NCBI RefSeq assembly: GCF_029277445.1
Contig: NZ_CP119567.1
Coordinates: 620,001-684,000, forward strand
DNA: 64,000 nt
Direction of reading: 5' to 3'
Origin: Pararhizobium qamdonense
GTDB lineage: Bacteria; Pseudomonadota; Alphaproteobacteria; Rhizobiales; Rhizobiaceae
Shown: in pieces, positions 34,683-47,102 of the stretch
Layout of the letters: each line of letters begins with the position of its first letter
Numbering within the stretch: the first letter of the stretch is position 1
The notes under the pieces: model-generated
What the model saw: only the letters and a program-made list of their open reading frames with translations
The model's database searches: none
Told to the model about the DNA's origin: nothing
Made by a program: the position numbers and the translations under genes

Positions 34683-36057
34683 GGCCAAGCGCTTTCAAGG
34701 CGGCTTCCTGGAAGCCTTCGCTGCGGGTCGGATGAGCGTGGATCGTCGCTGCAATGTCTTCCAGACGTGCGCCCATTTCAATCGCCAGTGCGAAGGCGCT
34801 CGAAAGTTCGGAAACGCCGGAGCCGACCGCCTGGATGCCGAGCACGAGATTGCTGTCGGCGCGCGCCACGATGCGCACGAAGCCCTCTTCCGACAGCATG
34901 GTCATGGCGCGGCCATTGGCATTGAAAGGGAATTGCCCGACACGGATCTCATAACCCTGCGCCCGTGCCTCATCGGGCGACAGACCGGCGGTGACGATCT
35001 CCGGATCGGTGAAGCAGACGGCGGGAATGCAACGCTTGTCCCAGATGCGTTTCTTGCCCGCGACGATTTCGGCGACCATCTCCCCTTGCGCCATGGCGCG
35101 GTGGGCGAGCATCGGCTCGCCGGTGATATCGCCGATGGCATGAATGCCGCGCATCGACGTCCGGCAGCGATCGTCGATGCGCAGGAAATTGCCGGCACGG
35201 TCGAGATCCAGTTCTTCCAGCCCCCAGCCTTGCGTGCGCGGCTTGCGGCCGACGGTCACGAGGATCTTTTCGGCGGCAAGCTGCTCTTCCGCGCCCTCAC
35301 TGGTTTCGATCAAAAGCGCGTTGCCGGATAACCCCTTTGCCTTGGCGCCGGTCAGGACGCGGATACCGAGATCAGCAAGGCGCTTGGAGACCGGCTTCAC
35401 CAGCTCGGCATCATATTGCGGCAGGATTTGCGACGTGGCTTCGACAATAGTGACGTTCGAGCCGAGCTTGGCGAATGCCGTGCCCAGTTCAAGCCCGATA
35501 TAGCCGCCACCGACGACCGCGAGCTTTGCCGGCACTGTTTTCAGCGACAGGGCTTCGGTCGAGGAGATAACCGGTCCGCCGAAGGGCAGGAACGGCAGTT
35601 CCACCGGTTCCGACCCGGTAGCGATGACGATCGTTTCGGCGCGGATCACCTGCATTCCGGTTTCCGTTTCGACTTCCACGGTCTTGCCGTCCCGGAATTT
35701 TGCCCGGCCATGAACGATCTTCACCCGGGCCTTGCGCAACAGGCCGAGCACGCCGCTGTTCAGGCGGCCGACGATGCCGTCCTTCCAGGCAATCGTCTTG
35801 GAAAGATCGAGTTTCGGCGCTTCGACGGAGATGCCGAGCGGGCTTTTCGCTTGCGCCATGTGCGTCACCCTCTCGAATTCCTCGGCCGCATGGATCAGTG
35901 CCTTGGAGGGAATGCAGCCGATATTGAGGCAGGTGCCGCCAGCCTTGACGGCTTCGACGATGACGGTATCGACGCCGAGCTGCCCCGCCCGGATGGCGCA
36001 GATATAACCGCCGGGACCTGCGCCGATGACGAGAAGTTTGCAGACGATCTCTTTCAT
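34666..36057 (-). CDS. lpdA: Dihydrolipoyl dehydrogenase (E3 of the branched-chain complex)
   Basis: A 463-residue FAD disulfide oxidoreductase. It has the FAD motif GAGPGGYICAIRAGQLG, the redox disulfide CLNIGC (GGTCLNIGCIPSKALI), the NAD motif GGGYIGLELG, and the His-Glu relay HAHPTRSEGF. It reoxidises the lipoyl group of E2. The start at 36057 (MKEIVCKLL) is four bases after the E2 stop; an upstream Met is inside E2. Part of the bkd operon, so this is a dedicated E3. Confidence 0.95.
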   Translation of the reverse strand: MKEIVCKLLVIGAGPGGYICAIRAGQLGVDTVIVEAVKAGGTCLNIGCIPSKALIHAAEEFERVTHMAQAKSPLGISVEAPKLDLSKTIAWKDGIVGRLNSGVLGLLRKARVKIVHGRAKFRDGKTVEVETETGMQVIRAETIVIATGSEPVELPFLPFGGPVISSTEALSLKTVPAKLAVVGGGYIGLELGTAFAKLGSNVTIVEATSQILPQYDAELVKPVSKRLADLGIRVLTGAKAKGLSGNALLIETSEGAEEQLAAEKILVTVGRKPRTQGWGLEELDLDRAGNFLRIDDRCRTSMRGIHAIGDITGEPMLAHRAMAQGEMVAEIVAGKKRIWDKRCIPAVCFTDPEIVTAGLSPDEARAQGYEIRVGQFPFNANGRAMTMLSEEGFVRIVARADSNLVLGIQAVGSGVSELSSAFALAIEMGARLEDIAATIHAHPTRSEGFQEAALKALGHALHI

Positions 36058-36061
36058 GGGC

Positions 36062-37381
36062 TCAGCTTTCAATGAAAATCAGCGCAGGGGTTTCGAGCAG
36101 CGCCTTGATCCGCTGGACGAAGGTCGCCGCGTCCCAGCCATCCACCACCCGGTGATCGAAGCTGGACGACAGGTTCATCATCTTGCGCGGGATGAACTGA
36201 TTTCCGTCCCAGACCGGCCGCGTCATGATCTTGTTGACGCCCACGATGGCCACTTCCGGATGGTTGATGATCGGCGTCGTGGCGATGCCGCCCATGGCGC
36301 CGAGCGAGGTGATGGTGATGGTCGAGCCGGACAGCTCTTCCCGCAGCGCCGAGCCGGTGCGGGCCGCTTCCGCCAGCCGCACCACTTCGGCAGCACAATC
36401 CCAGATGCCGCGCGCCTCCGCGTGGCGCACGACAGGCACCGTCAAGCCAGCCGGGGTCTGAGTGGCAATGCCGATATGCACGGCCGCATGCCGGCTGATC
36501 ATGCCGGCGTCGTCATCGAAGGTGGCGTTGACGACGGGCTGCTCATCGATCGTCTTCACCATCGCCCGCATCAGGAAGGGCAGAATCGTCAGCTTGGTTT
36601 GCTCCGGTTTGCGCGTCGCGTTCATCGCTGCACGCAAATCTTCCAGATCGGTAACGTCGATTTCCTCGACATAGGTGATATGGGGAATGCGCGACGCTGC
36701 CAGCACCATCTTTTCGGAGATGCGGCGGCGCAGGCCGGTGACCTTGATCTCCTCGATAGCGGTCTTGCGGGCAAAGCCCGTCGCCGCCGGCTGCGGATGG
36801 GCGCCGCGCGCCAGAAACTGGTCGAGATCGTCATGGGTAATGCGCCCGGCCGGGCCTGATCCCGTCACCTGCCGCAGATCGACGCCGCCATCCTGCGCCC
36901 GAAGACGGACGGCCGGCGAGGCCAGCGGCTTGTCCGCAGGCGTTTCAGATGCGGCACGCCTTCCCTTCTCTACAGCCGGGAGACGGTGGCCCGCAGGGCC
37001 GGATGAGGGGGCTGGCTGGCTGAGAGAGGCCGGGGATACCCCCTCATCCGCCCTCCGGGCTCCTTCTTCCCGCTGGGGAGAAGGGGAAGAATGCGTCACA
37101 ATCTCCGCCATCGGAACAGCATTTGCCTCGCCGTCCTCGCCCGCGACCTGAATGCGCACCAGCGGCGCCTTGACGGCAACCGTATCACCGATTTCGGCGC
37201 CGAGCCAAAGGACCGTGCCATTGACCGGCGACGGGATTTCGACCGTTGCCTTGTCGGTCATGACGGCGGCCAGCACCATGTCTTCGCGGACGGGATCGCC
37301 GACCTTGCAATGCCATTCGACAAGCTCGGCCTCCGCCACGCCTTCGCCGACATCCGGCATCTTGATGATGAATTCACCCAT
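36062..37381 (-). CDS. bkdB: Lipoamide acyltransferase E2 of branched-chain 2-oxo acid dehydrogenase
   Basis: A 439-residue E2. The lipoyl domain (1-80) has the lipoylated Lys44 in VMTDKATVEIP. A peripheral-subunit-binding domain lies at about 155-195 (LASPAVRLRAQDGG). The catalytic domain (about 215-439) ends in SSFDHRVVDGWDAATF with His and Asp. Residues 99-141 between the first two domains are encoded by a palindromic repeat element (36962-37086) and are rich in Pro, Ala and Ser, unlike the usual linker origin. The reading frame remains open. The start ATG is two bases after the E1-beta stop. Confidence 0.94.
   Translation of the reverse strand: MGEFIIKMPDVGEGVAEAELVEWHCKVGDPVREDMVLAAVMTDKATVEIPSPVNGTVLWLGAEIGDTVAVKAPLVRIQVAGEDGEANAVPMAEIVTHSSPSPQREEGARRADEGVSPASLSQPAPSSGPAGHRLPAVEKGRRAASETPADKPLASPAVRLRAQDGGVDLRQVTGSGPAGRITHDDLDQFLARGAHPQPAATGFARKTAIEEIKVTGLRRRISEKMVLAASRIPHITYVEEIDVTDLEDLRAAMNATRKPEQTKLTILPFLMRAMVKTIDEQPVVNATFDDDAGMISRHAAVHIGIATQTPAGLTVPVVRHAEARGIWDCAAEVVRLAEAARTGSALREELSGSTITITSLGAMGGIATTPIINHPEVAIVGVNKIMTRPVWDGNQFIPRKMMNLSSSFDHRVVDGWDAATFVQRIKALLETPALIFIES
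36962..37086. repeat. Palindromic repeat copy inside the bkdB coding sequence
   Basis: A 125-base relative of the element at 517-659, in the same orientation. A 27-base block (36985-37011) is identical to 540-566, and the CCCTCATCC and CGCTGGGGAGAAGG ends are recognisable. The left arm is degenerate (CTTCTCTACAGCCGGGAGAC), so the element is decaying. It has a length compatible with the frame and lies in the flexible linker between the lipoyl and subunit-binding domains, where extra residues are tolerated. Confidence 0.85.
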
Positions 37382-37383
37382 GC

Positions 37384-38397
37384 TTACGCCTCCATTACTT
37401 CGGCAAGCGCACGGCCGACGCGGCCGGGTCCGGGAAAATAATCCCATTCCTGCGCATGCGGATAAGGCGTGTCCCACCCCGTCACGCGCACAATCGGAGC
37501 TTCCAGGTGATAGAAGCAATGTTCCTGCACCAGTGCGGCCAGTTCCGCCCCGTAACCGGATGTCAGCGTCGCCTCGTGGACGACGACGCAGCGCCCGGTC
37601 TTGGTGACCGATTGCACGATCGTATCGAGATCGAGCGGCAACAGGCTGCGCAGGTCGATCACCTCGGCATCGACGCCCATCTCCTCGACGGCGGCCAGCG
37701 CCACATGCACCATGGTGCCATAGGCGATGACGGTGACCGCAGATCCGGGTCTGCGGATTTCCGCCTTGCCGATCGGAATGCTGTAATGGCCTTCCGGCAC
37801 CTCGCCGAGTTCGTGCTTGGACCACGGCGTGACCGGCCTGTCATGATGGCCGTCGAAGGGGCCGTTATAGAGGCGCTTCGGCTCGAGGAACATGACAGGG
37901 TCGGGATCTTCGATCGAGGCAATCAACAGGCCCTTGGCGTCGTAGGGGTTGGAGGGCACGACGACTTTCAGGCCACAGACATGGGTAAACAGCGCCTCCG
38001 GGCTCTGGCTATGGGTCTGCCCGCCGAAAATGCCGCCGCCGGTCGGCATGCGCAGCACGATCGGGCAGGTGAAGTCGCCGTTCGAGCGGTAGCGGATGCG
38101 GGCGGCTTCCTGGGTGATCTGGTCATAGGCCGGGTACATATAATCGGCGAACTGGATTTCGACGCAGGGCTTGAGACCATAGGCGGCCATGCCGATTGCC
38201 GTGCCGACAATGCCGCTCTCGCTGATCGGTGCGTCGAAGCAGCGGGTCTTGCCGTATTTCGCCTGGAGGCCCTGCGTGCAGCGGAAGACGCCGCCGAAAT
38301 AGCCGACATCCTCGCCGAACACCACCACATCGCCGTCGCGCTCCATCGAGACGTCCATGGCGCTGCGCACGGCCTCGATCATCGTCATTCTCGCCAT
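37384..38397 (-). CDS. Branched-chain 2-oxo acid dehydrogenase E1 beta subunit
   Basis: A 337-residue transketolase-like E1 beta subunit. Visible: GEDVGYFGGVFRCTQGL, ESGIVGTAIGMAAYGLKP with the TPP Glu region, and the C-terminal transketolase domain VTVIAYGTMVH. It forms the alpha2beta2 E1 that decarboxylates 2-oxo acids of valine, leucine and isoleucine. ATG at 38397 is one base after the E1 alpha stop; upstream Mets are inside that gene. Two bases separate it from E2. Confidence 0.93.
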   Translation of the reverse strand: MARMTMIEAVRSAMDVSMERDGDVVVFGEDVGYFGGVFRCTQGLQAKYGKTRCFDAPISESGIVGTAIGMAAYGLKPCVEIQFADYMYPAYDQITQEAARIRYRSNGDFTCPIVLRMPTGGGIFGGQTHSQSPEALFTHVCGLKVVVPSNPYDAKGLLIASIEDPDPVMFLEPKRLYNGPFDGHHDRPVTPWSKHELGEVPEGHYSIPIGKAEIRRPGSAVTVIAYGTMVHVALAAVEEMGVDAEVIDLRSLLPLDLDTIVQSVTKTGRCVVVHEATLTSGYGAELAALVQEHCFYHLEAPIVRVTGWDTPYPHAQEWDYFPGPGRVGRALAEVMEA

Positions 38398-38398
38398 G

Positions 38399-40824
<2,426 letters not shown>

Positions 40825-40849
40825 GTCCGGGTCTTCTCCCCTTAAATCC

Positions 40850-42037
40850 TCAATGCCGCTCAAGCGCGATTGCCGTCGCCTCGCCGCCGCCGATGCAGAG
40901 CGAGGCCATGCCGCGCTTCAGATCGTAACGCTCAAGGGCTGCCAGCAATGTGACGATGACGCGCGCACCGGATGCGCCGATGGGATGGCCGAGCGCGCAG
41001 GCACCGCCATGGACATTGACCTTGTCATGCGGCAGGTCGAGATCGCGCATCGCAGCCATCGCAACGACAGCAAAAGCCTCGTTGATCTCGAACAGATCGA
41101 CATCCTTCAAGGCCCATCCGGTGCGTTCGCTGAGTTTCTTCAGCGCGCCGATCGGGGCCGTGGCAAACAGATTGGGTGCCTGCGCGTGGGTGGCGTAGCC
41201 CGTGATGGTGGCAAGCGGCGTCAGCCCCCGGCGGTTGGCTTCCGAGCGCCGCATCAGCACCAGCGCGGCGGCGCCATCGGAAATCGAGCTGGCATTGGCT
41301 GCGGTCACGGTGCCGTTTTCCCGGAAGGCGGGTTTCAGCGTCGGGATTTTCTCAAGCCGGGCCTTTCCCGGCTGCTCGTCGCGGCTGACGATCTGTTCGG
41401 TCTTGCCGGCCTTCACCGTCACCGGCGTGATCTCGGCATCGAACGAACCGTCTTCGATCGCCTTCTTGGCGCGGGTGAGCGAGGTCACGGCGAAATCGTC
41501 CTGGGCGGGACGGGTAAACTGGTAGGCCTCGGCGCAGTCTTCGGCGAAGCTTCCCATCAGCCGGCCCTTGTCATAGGCGTCCTCCAGCCCGTCGAGGAAC
41601 ATGTGGTCGATGACACGGCCATGGCCGAGGCGGTAACCGCTGCGGGCACGATCGAGCAGATAGGGCGCATTGCTCATGCTCTCCATGCCGCCGGCCACCG
41701 CGATATGGGCGCTCCCGGCCGCAATCAGGTCATGGGCCAGCATGGCCGCCTTCATGCCCGAGCCGCACATCTTGTTGACGGTGCTGGCACCGGTTGCAAA
41801 CGGCAGGCCAGCGCCGATCGCTGCCTGGCGGGCCGGAGCCTGCCCCTGCCCGGCCGGCAGAACGCAGCCAAACACAACTTCCTCGACCAGGTCCGCTGCC
41901 ACGCCACTGCGCTCCAAGGCGGCGCGGATGGCGGCTGCGCCAAGTTCGGACGCGGTCGCGCCCTGCAAATCGCCCTGAAAACCGCCCATTGGGGTTCGGG
42001 CGGAGCCGACGATGACGATGGGATCCTGCACAGTCAT
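40850..42037 (-). CDS. Acetyl-CoA acyltransferase (thiolase)
   Basis: A 395-residue thiolase. Nucleophilic Cys in [11 protein letters not shown], His in [15 protein letters not shown] and final Cys in SLCIGGGEA are in place. In isoleucine breakdown it would cleave 2-methylacetoacetyl-CoA to acetyl- and propionyl-CoA. ATG at 42037 has a strong GGGAGG; earlier in-frame codons belong to the preceding SDR gene region. The gap to the SDR gene is 22 bases. Confidence 0.94.
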   Translation of the reverse strand: MTVQDPIVIVGSARTPMGGFQGDLQGATASELGAAAIRAALERSGVAADLVEEVVFGCVLPAGQGQAPARQAAIGAGLPFATGASTVNKMCGSGMKAAMLAHDLIAAGSAHIAVAGGMESMSNAPYLLDRARSGYRLGHGRVIDHMFLDGLEDAYDKGRLMGSFAEDCAEAYQFTRPAQDDFAVTSLTRAKKAIEDGSFDAEITPVTVKAGKTEQIVSRDEQPGKARLEKIPTLKPAFRENGTVTAANASSISDGAAALVLMRRSEANRRGLTPLATITGYATHAQAPNLFATAPIGALKKLSERTGWALKDVDLFEINEAFAVVAMAAMRDLDLPHDKVNVHGGACALGHPIGASGARVIVTLLAALERYDLKRGMASLCIGGGEATAIALERH

Positions 42038-42059
42038 TTTAAAACCTCCCAAGGCCGGT

Positions 42060-42827
42060 TCAACGCGGCGCCATGCGCAAGGCGCCATCCAGCCGGATAA
42101 CCTCGCCATTCAACATGGTGTTCTCACAGATATGGCGCACCAGAGCGGCAAATTCATCGGGGCGGCCGAGACGCGGCGGGAACGGCACGCTTTTTCCGAG
42201 CGCTTCCTGCGTCTCCGGCGGCATGCCGGCCATCATCGGCGTTTCGAAAATGCCGGGAGCGATGGTGACGACGCGAATGCCGAAACGGGCAAGTTCACGC
42301 GCGATCGGCAGCGTCATTCCGACGACGCCACCCTTTGAGGCGGCATAGGCGGCCTGGCCGATCTGTCCGTCGAAGGCGGCGACCGAAGCCGTGTTGACGA
42401 TAACGCCGCGTTCGCCCTCGCTGTCTGCAGCCCCATTTTGGATGGCAGCGGCGGCAAGACGGATCATGTTGAAGGTCCCGACCAGGTTGATCCCGATCGC
42501 CTGCGCAAAACTCTCAAGCCGGTGGGGGCCATCGCGGCCGAGAACCTTTTCGCCCGGCGCAATGCCGGCACAATTCACCAGCCCATGCAGATGCCCGAAG
42601 GTCTCAAGCGCCGCCGTAACCGCCGCCTGCCCCTCGGTTTCGCTTGTCACGTCCGTCTTGATGAACCGGGCAGTGGAGCCGAGATCGGCGGCAATCTGCG
42701 CACCGGCTTCGCGGTTGACATCGGCGATAACGATTTGGGCGCCAGCTTCAGCCAGCATGCGTGTGACCGCCGCACCAAGGCCGGAACCGCCGCCCGTCAC
42801 CACGAAAACCTTGCCGGAAACCTTCAT
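42060..42827 (-). CDS. SDR 3-hydroxyacyl-CoA dehydrogenase (HSD17B10-like)
   Basis: A 255-residue short-chain dehydrogenase with [15 protein letters not shown] at the cofactor site, NCAGIAPG, and the catalytic YAASKGG (Tyr and Lys present). Its 10-residue-range insert and closeness to the human type-10 hydroxyacyl-CoA dehydrogenase pattern suit 2-methyl-3-hydroxybutyryl-CoA oxidation in isoleucine degradation, just before the thiolase. First gene of the operon. ATG at 42827 was chosen, since upstream residues are non-conserved. Confidence 0.88.
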   Translation of the reverse strand: MKVSGKVFVVTGGGSGLGAAVTRMLAEAGAQIVIADVNREAGAQIAADLGSTARFIKTDVTSETEGQAAVTAALETFGHLHGLVNCAGIAPGEKVLGRDGPHRLESFAQAIGINLVGTFNMIRLAAAAIQNGAADSEGERGVIVNTASVAAFDGQIGQAAYAASKGGVVGMTLPIARELARFGIRVVTIAPGIFETPMMAGMPPETQEALGKSVPFPPRLGRPDEFAALVRHICENTMLNGEVIRLDGALRMAPR

Positions 42828-43020
42828 AGCGCTGCCCTTCCAATTGGAAGGCGCGCAGCATTTTCGTTTTGATACGTCATGCAGCCTCCCCGCCGCGTTC
42901 CGCCCATCATGCCTGATTTCGATCATGGCATATCTTGACTCTACGCTTGCGCGGTATTGCAAGCGATGACAGAACTGTCCTTCATTTTTCAGACAGTTTT
43001 GCCATATGAGAGGTAAGCCG

Positions 43021-44031
43021 ATGGTGGATACGGACCGGCGGATGATCTCGCCCTCGTTCGTCGAGGAGGCGCTCTATTGCCTGCGGCGGGCGGGCAAGCC
43101 GACGGCGCCATTGCTGGCGTCGCTGGGATTGCCGGCAATGGTCGGTACCGCGATTTCAGCCGAAAGCTACGGTGCCCTTTGGCTGGCGGTAGCGGCGGAG
43201 GTGGACGACGAGTTTTTCGGCATGGGCGAGCGGCCGATGCGCAGCGGCAGTTTCACGCTTCTGTGTCATTGCGTCCTGCATGCAAAGACGCTGGACCAGG
43301 CCCTTCGCCGGGCGCTGCGTTTTCTCAGCGTCGTGCTGGAAGATCCAAGCGGCGAACTGGTGATCCGCGACGGCCTTGCTGAAATCGTGCTGACGGACAA
43401 GGGGAATGCCCGCTCGGCCTTTGCCTACCGCACCTACTGGATCCTGCTGCATGGCATCGCCTGCTGGCTCGTCGGCCGCCGCATTCCGATACGCCGGGTG
43501 GATTTCCGCTGTGCAGAACCTCTGGAAGGAGCCGACTACCGGCTCTTCTTCGGTGCGCCCGTGCAGTTTTCACAGCCCGTCAGCTGTCTGGCGTTTGATC
43601 GCGCCGTGCTGAAACTGCCGATCGCCCGCACCGAGCAGGCGCTAAAACAGTTTTTGCGCGGTGCTCCTGCGAACATCCTCGTGCGCTACCGCTATGATGC
43701 CGGTCTCGCAGCGGGGGTCCGCAAGCGGTTGCGCGATCAGGCACCGGCGGCCTGGGCGGGCTTTGGCGACCTTGCCGCCCAGATGCACATGTCGGCCTCG
43801 ACGTTACGCCATCGTCTGCAAGGCGAAGGCCAGAGCTTTGCCGGGATCAAGGACGAAATCCGCCGTGATCGCGCCATCGACATGCTGCTGAACAGTGAGG
43901 CCAGTGTCGGGGAAATTGCGGCGCAGCTCGGCTATTCCGAGCCAAGCGCCTTTCACCGCGCTTTCCGGAAATGGACGTCCAAGAGCCCGGCGGCCTTTCG
44001 GCGCGCGGCTGGAATGCCTGGCGGCGGATAG
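43021..44031 (+). CDS. AraC-family regulator with arabinose-binding-type N-domain
   Basis: A 336-residue regulator of the OruR/ArgR-like AraC type: an N-terminal Arabinose_bd domain (about 15-200) and a C-terminal AraC helix-turn-helix pair (about 230-330) with [20 protein letters not shown] and [21 protein letters not shown]. It is divergent from the branched-chain operon over a gap of 193 bases and probably activates it. ATG at 43021 has GAGAGG seven bases upstream; ATG at 43006 is also in frame. Confidence 0.88.
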   Translation: MVDTDRRMISPSFVEEALYCLRRAGKPTAPLLASLGLPAMVGTAISAESYGALWLAVAAEVDDEFFGMGERPMRSGSFTLLCHCVLHAKTLDQALRRALRFLSVVLEDPSGELVIRDGLAEIVLTDKGNARSAFAYRTYWILLHGIACWLVGRRIPIRRVDFRCAEPLEGADYRLFFGAPVQFSQPVSCLAFDRAVLKLPIARTEQALKQFLRGAPANILVRYRYDAGLAAGVRKRLRDQAPAAWAGFGDLAAQMHMSASTLRHRLQGEGQSFAGIKDEIRRDRAIDMLLNSEASVGEIAAQLGYSEPSAFHRAFRKWTSKSPAAFRRAAGMPGGG

Positions 44032-44080
44032 GGTCGCGATCTCCACGAGGATTGCGTCTGGCGCCGGTGTGCCCGTCGCC

Positions 44081-44779
44081 TTACAGTGACGCCTTCACCC
44101 TGTCCCAGGCGTTGAACAGGTGCCGGCCAAGAACTTCGGAGAGGCCGGCCTTGTCACGGGCTTCGAGTGCCGCAATCATTTCCTCATGTTCGCTGACGGC
44201 GGCCGCCCATTTTTCGGGGCCTTCATGGCCGATGAAGCGGATGCGCTTCAACCGGGTCTGCAGCATGGCATGGATATCAATGAGCGAACTGTTTTGCGCC
44301 AGCCGGACGATCGCGGTGTGGATGTCCTGGTTGAGCTTGTAATATTGCAGCCGGTCGGCGGCCTTGTAGCGGTCGATCATCTCGTCGTGCAGGGCCCGGA
44401 CATGGGCGATCTCGGCATCGGTCGCCGCGTCGCAGGCAAGACGCCCGGCGAGTTCTTCCAGCGTGCGCAGCACCGTCAGCATGTCGTGCACATCTTTCGG
44501 ACTGAAGCGTTTCACCACGGCACCCCGGCTCGGCACCAGTTCCACCAGCCCCTCGCTGGCGAGATATTTGATGGCCTCGCGCAGCGGCGTGCGCGACACG
44601 CCGAGCTGTTCGCCAAGCTGACCTTCATGCAGCCGGGTGCCGGGCTCCAGGTCCCCTTCGATGATCATGTCGCGCAGGTGATTGACCAGCGTGTCATGCA
44701 GCGCCATGCGCCGGATCGGCCCGGCGCTTCCATCGGCGCGGCGTTGCAATGTGGAGATATCGTCCATGTCTATGCCCAT
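44081..44779 (-). CDS. GntR-family transcriptional regulator (FCD domain)
   Basis: A 232-residue regulator with winged helix (about 28-90, GTRLHEGQLGEQLGVSRTPL) and helical FCD domain (KLNQDIHTAIVRLAQN, SEHEEMIAALEARD). It lies divergent from the pdxA-tct-dhaKL cluster, so it is the likely repressor of that cluster, with one of its acid intermediates as inducer. An additional in-frame Met lies at 44767. Confidence 0.9.
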   Translation of the reverse strand: MGIDMDDISTLQRRADGSAGPIRRMALHDTLVNHLRDMIIEGDLEPGTRLHEGQLGEQLGVSRTPLREAIKYLASEGLVELVPSRGAVVKRFSPKDVHDMLTVLRTLEELAGRLACDAATDAEIAHVRALHDEMIDRYKAADRLQYYKLNQDIHTAIVRLAQNSSLIDIHAMLQTRLKRIRFIGHEGPEKWAAAVSEHEEMIAALEARDKAGLSEVLGRHLFNAWDRVKASL

Positions 44780-44946
44780 CCGCTCTGCCGCGTTGAGTGT
44801 CTGAATCGTTTTTCACGCATTGCGACCATGAAGTCCGCCCGTTCCGGCGTCAACAAAAAATGCTGCATACAGAATACAAAAGACTTGATGCAGAATTTTG
44901 AATGACGTATGACCATGGCAACAGCATGAAGCGGAGGACCTTCACC
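44780..44946. promoter_or_regulatory. Divergent control region of GntR and the acid-catabolic operon
   Basis: The gap is AT-rich from about 44850 and holds the promoters of both units. A related sequence appears twice: GCATACAGAATAC (44865-44877) and GATGCAGAATTTTG (44888-44901). The shared (A/G)CAGAAT pair is a candidate for the GntR site. Confidence in the exact operator is low. Confidence 0.4.
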
Positions 44947-45981
44947 ATGACCCTAAATACCGACGATGCGCGTCCCGTCATTGCGCTCGCCATGGGCGAT
45001 CCTGCGGGCATCAGCCCTGAACTGACCGCCAAGCTCATTGCGATGGAAGACATCCGCGATGCGGCCCATCTGGTCGTCATCGGCGATCGCCGCATTCTGG
45101 ACGAGGGTGCGCAAAGCGCCGGGCTGACGCTCGATCTCGCCTCCGCAACGCTTGAGACTTTCGAAAGTGCAGGCACGCAAAAGCACGTGTTCATCGACCT
45201 CGCCCATCTCGACCCGGCAGATGTCGATCGCGGCGAAGCGACCCTTGCGGGCGGCACCTTTGCCACCACGAATTTCCGCACGGCCCTGCAATTGGCCGAC
45301 ACGGGCCGGGCGCAGGCGGTCTGCTTCACGCCGTTCAACAAGAAGGCAATGCGTTTTGCCTATCCTGGCTATGACGACGAAATCCGTTTCGTCGCCGATG
45401 TCATCGGCTTTACCGGCAAGGTGCGTGAGTTCAACGTTCTGGACAAAGTCTGGAATGCGCGCGTCACCTCGCATATTCCGCTGTCGGAAGTTGCCGCCAG
45501 TCTGTCGGTCGATGGTATCCTGGCGGAAATCGAATTGACGCGGCAATGCCTGAAGGCGGCCGGTTACGAGAACCCGCGCATCGCGGTCGCAGGCCTCAAC
45601 CCGCATGCCGGCGACGGCGGCAGCTTCGGCATGGAAGAAATCGATGTTATCGAGCCGGCCGTACAGTTTGCCCGCCAGCGCGGATGGGATGTCGAAGGCC
45701 CCTTCCCGGCCGATACCGTCTTCCTGCGGGCACTGAAGGAAGGGTTTCAGGCGGTCCTGACCATGTATCACGACCAGGGCCAGATCGCGATGAAGATGAT
45801 GGGTTTCGACAAGGGCGTTACCATGATGGGCGGACTGCCATTCGCCCTGTGCACGCCCGCTCATGGCACGGCATACGACATTGCCGGCAAGGGCATCGCC
45901 GATGCCGGAGCAAGCCGTGAGGCCATTCTTCTGGCTGCGCGCATGGCGAAAAGAAGTGCGGCGCAGGCCGCCGCTGCCTGA
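44947..45981 (+). CDS. PdxA-family decarboxylating 4-phospho-acid dehydrogenase
   Basis: A 344-residue member of the PdxA family. ALAMGDPAGISPEL starts the NAD/substrate domain, and the divalent-metal His ligands are all present (His176 in SHIPL, His220 in NPHAGDGG, His275 in YHDQGQ). PdxA itself serves vitamin B6 synthesis, but in catabolic gene clusters PdxA2 enzymes oxidise and decarboxylate 4-phospho-threonate or erythronate. Here the import and kinase neighbours favour the catabolic role. The start at 44947 has GGAGG; 15 residues of earlier in-frame sequence are doubtful. Confidence 0.85.
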   Translation: MTLNTDDARPVIALAMGDPAGISPELTAKLIAMEDIRDAAHLVVIGDRRILDEGAQSAGLTLDLASATLETFESAGTQKHVFIDLAHLDPADVDRGEATLAGGTFATTNFRTALQLADTGRAQAVCFTPFNKKAMRFAYPGYDDEIRFVADVIGFTGKVREFNVLDKVWNARVTSHIPLSEVAASLSVDGILAEIELTRQCLKAAGYENPRIAVAGLNPHAGDGGSFGMEEIDVIEPAVQFARQRGWDVEGPFPADTVFLRALKEGFQAVLTMYHDQGQIAMKMMGFDKGVTMMGGLPFALCTPAHGTAYDIAGKGIADAGASREAILLAARMAKRSAAQAAAA

Positions 45982-46050
45982 ATTCGAACGGTTTTCGTTT
46001 CTACCGGCGTGGAGGAGGTCCACGCCGTCCAATCAACGGAGGAGTCTAAG

Positions 46051-47040
46051 ATGAAAAATTCGGTCTCAATCGCATGCATCATGGCAGCCGCGTTCGGCGT
46101 CGCTGCCCCGGCCATGGCCTTCGAGCCCAACCGTCCCGTCGAGTTCGTCGTGACGGCCGGTCCCGGTGGCGGCACGGATATTTTTGCCCGCACCATCCAG
46201 TCGATCATCGCCAAATATGAGCTGATGAAAGCGCCTGTCGTCGTGACCAACAAGGGCAGCGCCGGCGGTGCGGAAGGCTTCGTCTATACCGCAGGCTACA
46301 AGGGTGATGCCTATAAGCTCGCCTTCGGCACCAACAATGCCTACCTCCTGCCGGTCCGTGCCAAGGTTCCCTACAAATCGGAAGACCTGACGCCGGTCGC
46401 AGCCCTTGCCGCCGATGAATTCGTGCTCTGGGTCAACGGCAAGGCCGACATCAAGACAGCCGCCGATTTCGTTGAAAAGGCGAAGGAATCCGGCAATTAC
46501 AAGGTTGGCGGCAGCCAGTCGAAAGACGTCGACCAGATCCTGACCTCGATGATCAATGAGGCCTCGGGCACCAAGCTCGGCTATATCCCGTTCAAAAGCG
46601 GCGGCGAAGCAGCCGTTCAACTGGCCGGCGAGCATATTGCCGCCAACGTCAACAATCCCAGTGAAAATCTCGGCCAGTGGCAGGCAGGCATGGTCAAGCC
46701 GGTTTGCGTGTTCAAGTCCGAAAAGCTGAAGAGCGACGGCAAGGTTGCCGGCGAACTCGGCTGGGGCGATATCCCGACCTGCAAGGAAAGCGGCATCGCG
46801 ATCGAAAACTATTCCATGCCCCGCACCGTCTGGCTGCCTTCCGGCGTCGAGCAGGACGTTGTTGATTTCTACGCCGGCGTGTTGAAGAAAGTATCGGAAA
46901 CGCCGGAATGGGCCAAGTATCTGACGGATACGTCGCAGTCGGCTGATTACATGAGCGGCACCCAGCTTGCCGATTTCATCAAGACCAACGAGGCTTCCGT
47001 GACGCAAGTGCTGACGCGCGAAGGCTGGCTGGCCAACTGA
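46051..47040 (+). CDS. tctC: Tripartite tricarboxylate transporter substrate-binding protein
   Basis: A 329-residue periplasmic binding protein of the TctC/BUG family. Signal peptide about residues 1-24 (ending PAMA). Typical parts: RPVEFVVTAGPGGGTDIFARTIQ, and the later NVNNPSENLGQWQAG. It delivers a di- or tricarboxylic-type acid to the TctAB carrier. GGAGGAG precedes the ATG. The gap to pdxA is 69 bases. Substrate unknown. Confidence 0.92.
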   Translation: MKNSVSIACIMAAAFGVAAPAMAFEPNRPVEFVVTAGPGGGTDIFARTIQSIIAKYELMKAPVVVTNKGSAGGAEGFVYTAGYKGDAYKLAFGTNNAYLLPVRAKVPYKSEDLTPVAALAADEFVLWVNGKADIKTAADFVEKAKESGNYKVGGSQSKDVDQILTSMINEASGTKLGYIPFKSGGEAAVQLAGEHIAANVNNPSENLGQWQAGMVKPVCVFKSEKLKSDGKVAGELGWGDIPTCKESGIAIENYSMPRTVWLPSGVEQDVVDFYAGVLKKVSETPEWAKYLTDTSQSADYMSGTQLADFIKTNEASVTQVLTREGWLAN

Positions 47041-47102
47041 ACCCATCAAGGTTCCCTGCGGGCGCTTTCACGGCGTCCGCATTCACCGGAAAGGTTTGAA
47101 CG

